DNA of 8,971 nt. Source: Campylobacterales bacterium (lineage in GTDB: Bacteria > Campylobacterota > Campylobacteria > Campylobacterales > QNZT01). The notes beneath the pieces are model-generated. The model was not told the DNA's origin and did no database searches. It worked only from the letters and a program-made list of their open reading frames with translations. This document shows, one piece after another, positions 5,095 through 8,971 of this stretch (positions are counted from its first letter, which is position 1; the number at the start of each line of letters is the position of its first letter). A program made the translations under genes and the position numbers. The stretch is taken from assembly GCA_026985685.1 (NCBI GenBank), contig JALSQA010000321.1:1-8971 (forward strand), in the 5' to 3' direction.

Positions 5095-6057
5095 TCAAAC
5101 CCTATGGGTGTGAAATCGTTTATATAAAATAGCGATGAAAAAAGGTGCTCCTATGAGTGCCGTAATCACACCTATTGGGATTTCTGAACTTGCAGGGATA
5201 ATCCTTGCAAAAATATCACACAGCAGTAAAAATCCTCCACCATAAAAAAAAGTTGGTAAGATGAGGTGTGGTGTTGATTTTTTGTAGATGAGTCTTGTGA
5301 TGTATGGTATCACAAGACCTACAAAACCTATGGGACCTGTTATACTAACACATACACCAATTGCAAAAGAGACTCCAAGCAGTAAGATAATATTTATTTT
5401 TTTGACATCAACTCCACGAAGAAATGCTTCGTCGTCATTTATAGATAATATTCCAAGTTCTTTTTTAAATCTAAGTGTGATTATGAGTAAAATCAAAGCA
5501 GATAATCCTAAAGTCATGAGGTTTTCATAACCTGCGATTTCAAGAGAACCCATCATAAAACGCATAATTTGAAAACTCTGCATCAAATCACTTGTATAAT
5601 AGACTAACATTTGTAAAGCAGAATAAAACAAAGACATAGAAATACCTAAAAGCAATAGAGCATTTTTGTGTAAACTTTTTGCAAATAACAAAAGTATCAA
5701 GATACTAAAAATACTTCCTAAAAAACCAAAAATACTTACCGCACTAATTCCCCATACGACAAATTGTAATTCAAGTCTGATTGCTAAAGAGGCGAACAAA
5801 GTTGCACCACTTGCAACACCAAGTGTATAGGGTGTTGTGAGAATATTTTTGAAGATAGTTTGAAATATAAGACCGCTAAGAGCTAAGATAGCTCCACTAA
5901 AAAAAGCTAGTAAAGTTCTAGGAATCCGTAGATCAAAAAATATCATTTTCTGGGGTGTGTTTTCAATCCATATTTTTGAGATATCAAGATCTGTTTGACC
6001 GATAAAAAGTGATAAGATAACAATTATAAATAAGAGAAAAAATAAAAAATATTTCAT
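5095..6057 (-). CDS. FecCD/BtuC-family ABC transporter permease
   Basis: A 320-residue, very hydrophobic protein with about ten membrane segments, the usual length of the family. Landmarks are RIPRTLLAFFSGAILALSG (45-63) with FKNILTTPYTLGVASGA after it, GPIGFVGLVIPYITRLI (about 241-257), the region that faces the ATPase, and EIPIGVITALIGAPFFIAIL near the C-terminus. It forms the inner-membrane channel for cobalamin or an iron/heme chelate together with the ATPase and binding protein encoded upstream. Its ATG shares four bases with the ATPase stop (ATGA, 6054-6057). Substrate cannot be read from the permease. The stop codon abuts that of the convergent lipoprotein gene with no base between them. 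Confidence 0.9.
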   Translation of the reverse strand: MKYFLFFLLFIIVILSLFIGQTDLDISKIWIENTPQKMIFFDLRIPRTLLAFFSGAILALSGLIFQTIFKNILTTPYTLGVASGATLFASLAIRLELQFVVWGISAVSIFGFLGSIFSILILLLFAKSLHKNALLLLGISMSLFYSALQMLVYYTSDLMQSFQIMRFMMGSLEIAGYENLMTLGLSALILLIITLRFKKELGILSINDDEAFLRGVDVKKINIILLLGVSFAIGVCVSITGPIGFVGLVIPYITRLIYKKSTPHLILPTFFYGGGFLLLCDIFARIIPASSEIPIGVITALIGAPFFIAILYKRFHTHRV

Positions 6058-6746
6058 AAATCTATAACTATACCGTGTGGAGTTAACAAAACAGACCCAT
6101 TATAAAAATCTTTTGCTAAAAATTCTTTAAAACTACCAAAAAATGCAACATGACCTTCATATAGATAAAGAACTTTATATCCAAGTTTGTAAGCTAGATT
6201 TAAATCATGAGTGATGATTATTTTTTGCTGGAAGTGATTGGTTAAGATATTAAAAATTTTTTTACTATTTTGTGGGTCTAAATTTGCTGTTGGTTCGTCA
6301 AAGATTGTTATCTTCGCATTTTGTAAACGAGCTAGGGCTATTTGTAAAAGCTGTTTTTGTCCACTGCTGAGAGTGTGAAGAGTCTGTTGATGAAGTGCAA
6401 ATGTTTGCATCATATTTTTTATAGCTTCAAAGTCTATCTCAGAAGTATAAAAAGCACTTTGCAGATACTCTTGTACAGTTATATTTTCATCATAAACAGA
6501 CAAAGTCGCAGGTATATAATTGATAAGTTGTGCACGATTTTTATAAGAAGTGAGTTCTTTTTTATCTAAAAATATTTTATTGCTAGGAATTAAACCGCAC
6601 ATAAATTTTGCTAAAGTACTTTTACCAGCACCATTTTCACCCAATATGACAAGATTTTCAGATATAGATAAAGATACTTCATGCAATATATCTTTATAGC
6701 TTAAATTGTTTACTTCAATCAACTCTAAGTACTTTAGCCAAGTCAT
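6054..6746 (-). CDS. ABC transporter ATP-binding protein (BtuD/FecE type)
   Basis: A 230-residue ATPase, slightly short for the family. Walker A is GENGAGKST (36-44), the signature motif LSSGQKQ (126-132), Walker B ITIFDEP (146-152), the D-loop ANLD, and the switch histidine is in IITHD (H170). The Q-loop position reads YIPATLSVYDE, with Ala80 where YxPQ usually carries the magnesium-coordinating glutamine. The gene overlaps the binding-protein gene by 32 bp if the ATG at 6746 is used. A TTG at 6722 would give the more typical N-terminus M-IEVNNLSYK and only an 8-bp overlap; neither has a clear ribosome site. It energises the permease encoded just downstream. Family certain, start uncertain. 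Confidence 0.9.
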   Translation of the reverse strand: MTWLKYLELIEVNNLSYKDILHEVSLSISENLVILGENGAGKSTLAKFMCGLIPSNKIFLDKKELTSYKNRAQLINYIPATLSVYDENITVQEYLQSAFYTSEIDFEAIKNMMQTFALHQQTLHTLSSGQKQLLQIALARLQNAKITIFDEPTANLDPQNSKKIFNILTNHFQQKIIITHDLNLAYKLGYKVLYLYEGHVAFFGSFKEFLAKDFYNGSVLLTPHGIVIDL

Positions 6747-7524
6747 TTATAAAAAGAGCTATTCTGTCGCTAGGCATGGTTTGATATATTTTGTTGAGAA
6801 TAAATATATGATGATTTTTACTTGCTTTTAAAGGAAGTGTATACCATTGCTTTAGTATATCTTCTTTTTTATCTTCAGCTATAGAACTATCAGCGATGAT
6901 AATAACATCAGGATTGATAAAGAGTAATTTTTCAAGTCCAACAGGTTGTGTTTTTGTGAAATTTACAGCATTTTTATAACCTGCAATATCTATTAACTCA
7001 TCAAAGTAGAGATCTTTTCCCGCACAATACATAGGACGTTTTAAGTCACCACTTGCACCAAATATAAAAAGAAGTGTTTTATCTCTTTTTTTGTGTTTTA
7101 AGTGTTTTAATTGAGTGTCAATATTTTTTACAATTTCTTTGGCTTTTTGTTGTGCATTTAATTTATCTCCAATAGTTAAAATCATATCTTTGATACTTTT
7201 AAGTGAAGAGATAGAGAAGTTGACTGTTTTGATTTGATAGCGTTTTAATGTCTGTGCTAAGTGAGTATTGTTTTTTTGCAAAAGGACAAGAGTAGGCTTA
7301 TAAGAGATTAGTTTTTCTAAACTAACACCAAAATAACCACCAACTTTTGGAACCTTTTTTGACTCTGCGGGATAAGTTGCATGATCTGTATTTGCAACAA
7401 TAAGATTACCTTTGCCAAGTGCAAATACAACTTCATTGATAGCGGGTGAGAGCGTGATGATACGCTCTTTAGCATATAAATTAAATGAAAAAAGAAGTAT
7501 AAGAGAAAAAAACTTTATTTTCAT
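6715..7524 (-). CDS. Periplasmic cobalamin/iron-chelate-binding protein (BtuF/FecB type)
   Basis: A 269-residue protein with a signal peptide (MKIKFFSLILLFSFNLYA, cleavage after residue 18) and no lipobox, so it is soluble in the periplasm. The two-lobed PF01497-type fold is shown by RIITLSPAINEVVFALG (21-37), VPKVGGYFGVSLEKLISYKPTLVLL (58-82), DLYFDELIDIAGYKNAV (171-187) and PVGLEKLLFINPDVIIIAD (194-212). The FDELIDIAG...N segment resembles vitamin B12-binding members, but iron, siderophore and heme binders share this architecture. I leave the ligand open between cobalamin and an iron chelate. Its start shares a base with the CDF stop (TGATG, 7522-7526). No TonB-dependent receptor gene is in the window. 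Confidence 0.87.
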   Translation of the reverse strand: MKIKFFSLILLFSFNLYAKERIITLSPAINEVVFALGKGNLIVANTDHATYPAESKKVPKVGGYFGVSLEKLISYKPTLVLLQKNNTHLAQTLKRYQIKTVNFSISSLKSIKDMILTIGDKLNAQQKAKEIVKNIDTQLKHLKHKKRDKTLLFIFGASGDLKRPMYCAGKDLYFDELIDIAGYKNAVNFTKTQPVGLEKLLFINPDVIIIADSSIAEDKKEDILKQWYTLPLKASKNHHIFILNKIYQTMPSDRIALFINDLAKVLRVD

Positions 7525-8465
7525 CAGACATCATGCATCAAGGAGTCATCATAAGGATCAAGATGAATCATGATATGCCATTTACTATTTTTATCTATCT
7601 CTTTGATCTTGTCTTCGATAGAATCAGCAATTCTATGGGCGTGTAATAAAAGAATATCAGGAACAAGAACAATATGCATCTCTACAAATTTATATTTACC
7701 AGCATAACGTGTTTTGAGAAAATGAAAGCCTTGTATATCTGGGTCATTTTTAACTAAAGAAATGATTTTTTCAACTTCATCTCGTGGGAGAGAAACATCA
7801 AGCAATATATGAGAACCTTCTTCCACTAATTCATATGCTTCTTTGATGATGTATAAACCAATCGCCAAACCAAAAAGTATATCTACCCAATACCAATTTG
7901 TAAAATAAATGATACCCAGTGAAAGTAAAACAGCACCATTACTATAAAGGTCTGTTTTATAGTGGAGCAGGTCAGCTTTAATAACCATATTATTTGTCTT
8001 TTTCACAACATAAGTAAGAAAAGCAACAAGTCCACCTACTATAACGATAGACAAAGCCATCACCGCAATAGAAAGAGATATATGTGTTACACTTTCATGT
8101 TTGATAAATTTTTGTATAGATTCATATATGATAAAAAGACCAGACCCCATGACAACAAGCCCTTCAAGCGTGGCTGCTAGAGCTTCAATCTTTCCATATC
8201 CAAAAGGAAACTGCTCATCAGGGCTTCTGTCTGAAAGGCGAATTGCTAAAAAGTTAAAGACAGAAACAAACATATCCATTATGGAATCAACAGCAGATGC
8301 CAACAAAGCAACAGAACCGCTTAATATACCGACACTTAGTTTGATGATAGCCAATAGCAGGGAAAGTGCTGTGGCTACTAAAGGAGCACGTTTTTCTAAT
8401 GTTGTTGATTGGTGGGTAGGTTTTTGAAGGTGAGGATCATTTGGGTTAACAAGATCAACTGCCAT
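7524..8465 (-). CDS. Cation diffusion facilitator (CDF) metal exporter, FieF/YiiP-like
   Basis: A 313-residue protein with six membrane segments (about 28-220) and a cytosolic C-terminal domain. The transport site is complete: Asp60 and Asp64 in SAVDSIMDM of helix 2, and His168 and Asp172 in LLHYKTDLYS of helix 5. This is the D-D/H-D set of YiiP/FieF, which moves Zn2+, Fe2+ and Cd2+ against protons. The C-terminal domain keeps metal-site histidines: H238, H254, H265/H267 and the terminal WHIMIHLDP with H301 and D303. The ion (zinc, ferrous iron, manganese, cobalt or cadmium) cannot be fixed from sequence. It is the first gene of an operon with a chelate importer, which makes iron or cobalt attractive candidates. 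The start has a good AAGGAG (8471-8476), 5 nt before the ATG. Confidence 0.9.
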   Translation of the reverse strand: MAVDLVNPNDPHLQKPTHQSTTLEKRAPLVATALSLLLAIIKLSVGILSGSVALLASAVDSIMDMFVSVFNFLAIRLSDRSPDEQFPFGYGKIEALAATLEGLVVMGSGLFIIYESIQKFIKHESVTHISLSIAVMALSIVIVGGLVAFLTYVVKKTNNMVIKADLLHYKTDLYSNGAVLLSLGIIYFTNWYWVDILFGLAIGLYIIKEAYELVEEGSHILLDVSLPRDEVEKIISLVKNDPDIQGFHFLKTRYAGKYKFVEMHIVLVPDILLLHAHRIADSIEDKIKEIDKNSKWHIMIHLDPYDDSLMHDV

Positions 8466-8490
8466 AAGTACTCCTTAGATGTAAAGTTGT

Positions 8491-8496
8491 ATTGTA
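8491..8496 (-). promoter_or_regulatory. Probable extended -10 promoter of the CDF/ABC operon
   Basis: The minus strand reads TTGATACAAT, an extended TGnTACAAT -10. It predicts a start near 8484, with a leader of about 18 nt that contains AAGGAG. The leader is far too short for a cobalamin riboswitch, so any B12 control would need a protein. Confidence 0.45.
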
Positions 8497-8518
8497 TCAA
8501 AATATGTAAAATTTTTTG

Positions 8519-8550
8519 AAAGTATTGTAGGGATTTAGAAAAAATACTTT
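8519..8550. repeat. Inverted repeat between the small conserved gene and the CDF operon
   Basis: AAAGTATT (8519-8526) and AATACTTT (8543-8550) are perfect 8-bp arms around a 16-nt loop, touching the stop of the upstream small gene. On the minus strand the hairpin is followed by CAAAAAATTTT rather than a T-run, so terminator function is doubtful. It could bind a regulator upstream of the CDF promoter. Confidence 0.35.
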
Positions 8551-8936
8551 TATATTTTGAGAGATTTTGCCCAATCTTCCATAGTTTTGTGTGCTTTTTC
8601 TGCCGGTGCTTCCATAAATTCGATGATAAATTTTGTATCAAGCTCACATACTGCAATAGATCTAGGTCTAACTGCACCAACTTTTGTATTTGGGATTTCT
8701 GGACCAAAGCAAAATATGATATTTTTCATATCTTTAATATCTGGATTTATTGCACCACCAATACCTTTTGTATGTGAATAGTTATCAAATGTAGCAATAT
8801 ATACAGCAATAGGGTGTGATTCTATCTTTTGTTTAAAATAATCCAAGATTTCACTAACATTTTTTTGTTTGACTTCATTTTTTTCTAACTCTAATGTCCA
8901 TACTGGGTATTTATCTTTAAAAGTTGTTTGTTTCAT
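8550..8936 (-). CDS. Conserved small protein of unknown function (possible DUF6858 family)
   Basis: A 128-residue soluble protein with no signal peptide or membrane segment. The pattern FKDKYPVWTLELEKNE (6-21), HPIAVYIATFDNYSHT (41-56), KNIIFCFGPEIPN (71-83), VRPRSIAVCEL (89-99) and FMEAPAEKAHKTMEDWA (107-123) matches, from memory, a short family common in Campylobacterota that I believe is catalogued as DUF6858. I cannot confirm that name here. Alternating beta strands and a final helix suggest a small alpha/beta fold. Its function is not known. The start has AAGGA (8944-8948) 7 nt upstream. It is codirectional with the CDF operon, 84 bp away, and may be partly cotranscribed. Confidence 0.75.
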   Translation of the reverse strand: MKQTTFKDKYPVWTLELEKNEVKQKNVSEILDYFKQKIESHPIAVYIATFDNYSHTKGIGGAINPDIKDMKNIIFCFGPEIPNTKVGAVRPRSIAVCELDTKFIIEFMEAPAEKAHKTMEDWAKSLKI

Positions 8937-8971
8937 TAATCATTCCTTATAATATTGTAAAGATTAGATTA

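Noticed and set aside
7962..8427. Plus-strand open frames antisense to the CDF gene
   Set aside because: They are shadows of the conserved CDF reading frame, with atypical composition and no initiation signals.
8487..8500. Second FNR-like box (TTGTA-N4-ATCAA) over the CDF promoter
   Set aside because: Only three of five positions match in the left half-site, and the motif overlaps the -10 element, so it is probably chance in AT-rich DNA.
8466..8549. Cobalamin riboswitch or Fur box ahead of the CDF/ABC operon
   Set aside because: The interval is too short for a B12 riboswitch and shows no B12-box or recognisable GATAAT-type Fur repeats.

Overview
The window is AT-rich and compactly packed. 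Its proteins look like Campylobacterota (Sulfurimonas/Arcobacter/Sulfurospirillum-like): a stand-alone Aer/CetB-type PAS protein, an OmpA porin with TSP3 repeats, and a small family known to me mainly from this phylum. This placement is inferred from protein style and composition, not from a marker gene.

Left part (1-1577), accessory. The last 27 codons of an unidentified gene overlap by ATGA with a complete rhuM gene, an accessory gene often found in restriction-modification loci. A 454-bp gene-free interval follows. It holds two long imperfect inverted repeats (1231-1372 and 1430-1525) with a small hairpin between them. They form ladder-like stems too long for ordinary terminators and match no RNA or element I recognise. 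This is the least explained DNA in the window.

Middle (1578-2671), a divergent pair. A FAD-type PAS sensor gene (minus) and a ytfJ-like periplasmic gene (plus) share an intergenic region containing a perfect FNR-type box, TTGAT-N4-ATCAA. The box centre lies at about -41.5 from the start site inferred for the PAS gene, the class II activator position. This works best if the PAS gene starts at a second ATG (2036) preceded by GGAG. A reading in which oxygen limitation switches on a redox/energy-taxis sensor is inference.

Next (2815-5094) is a two-gene operon: an OmpA-family outer-membrane protein (beta-barrel, two TSP3 repeats, peptidoglycan-binding domain), then 9 bp downstream a lipoprotein with a formylglycine-generating-enzyme fold. 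The lipoprotein's only cysteine is the lipidated one, so it is probably a structural or binding protein.

Right part (5095-8465, minus) is a tight four-gene operon, transcribed right to left: a FieF-like CDF metal exporter, then a periplasmic binding protein, ATPase and permease of a BtuFDC/FecBDC-type importer for cobalamin or an iron/heme chelate. Every junction overlaps. The permease gene ends back to back with the lipoprotein gene, with no base between the stop codons. A small conserved protein of unknown function (8550-8936, minus) lies just upstream of the operon.
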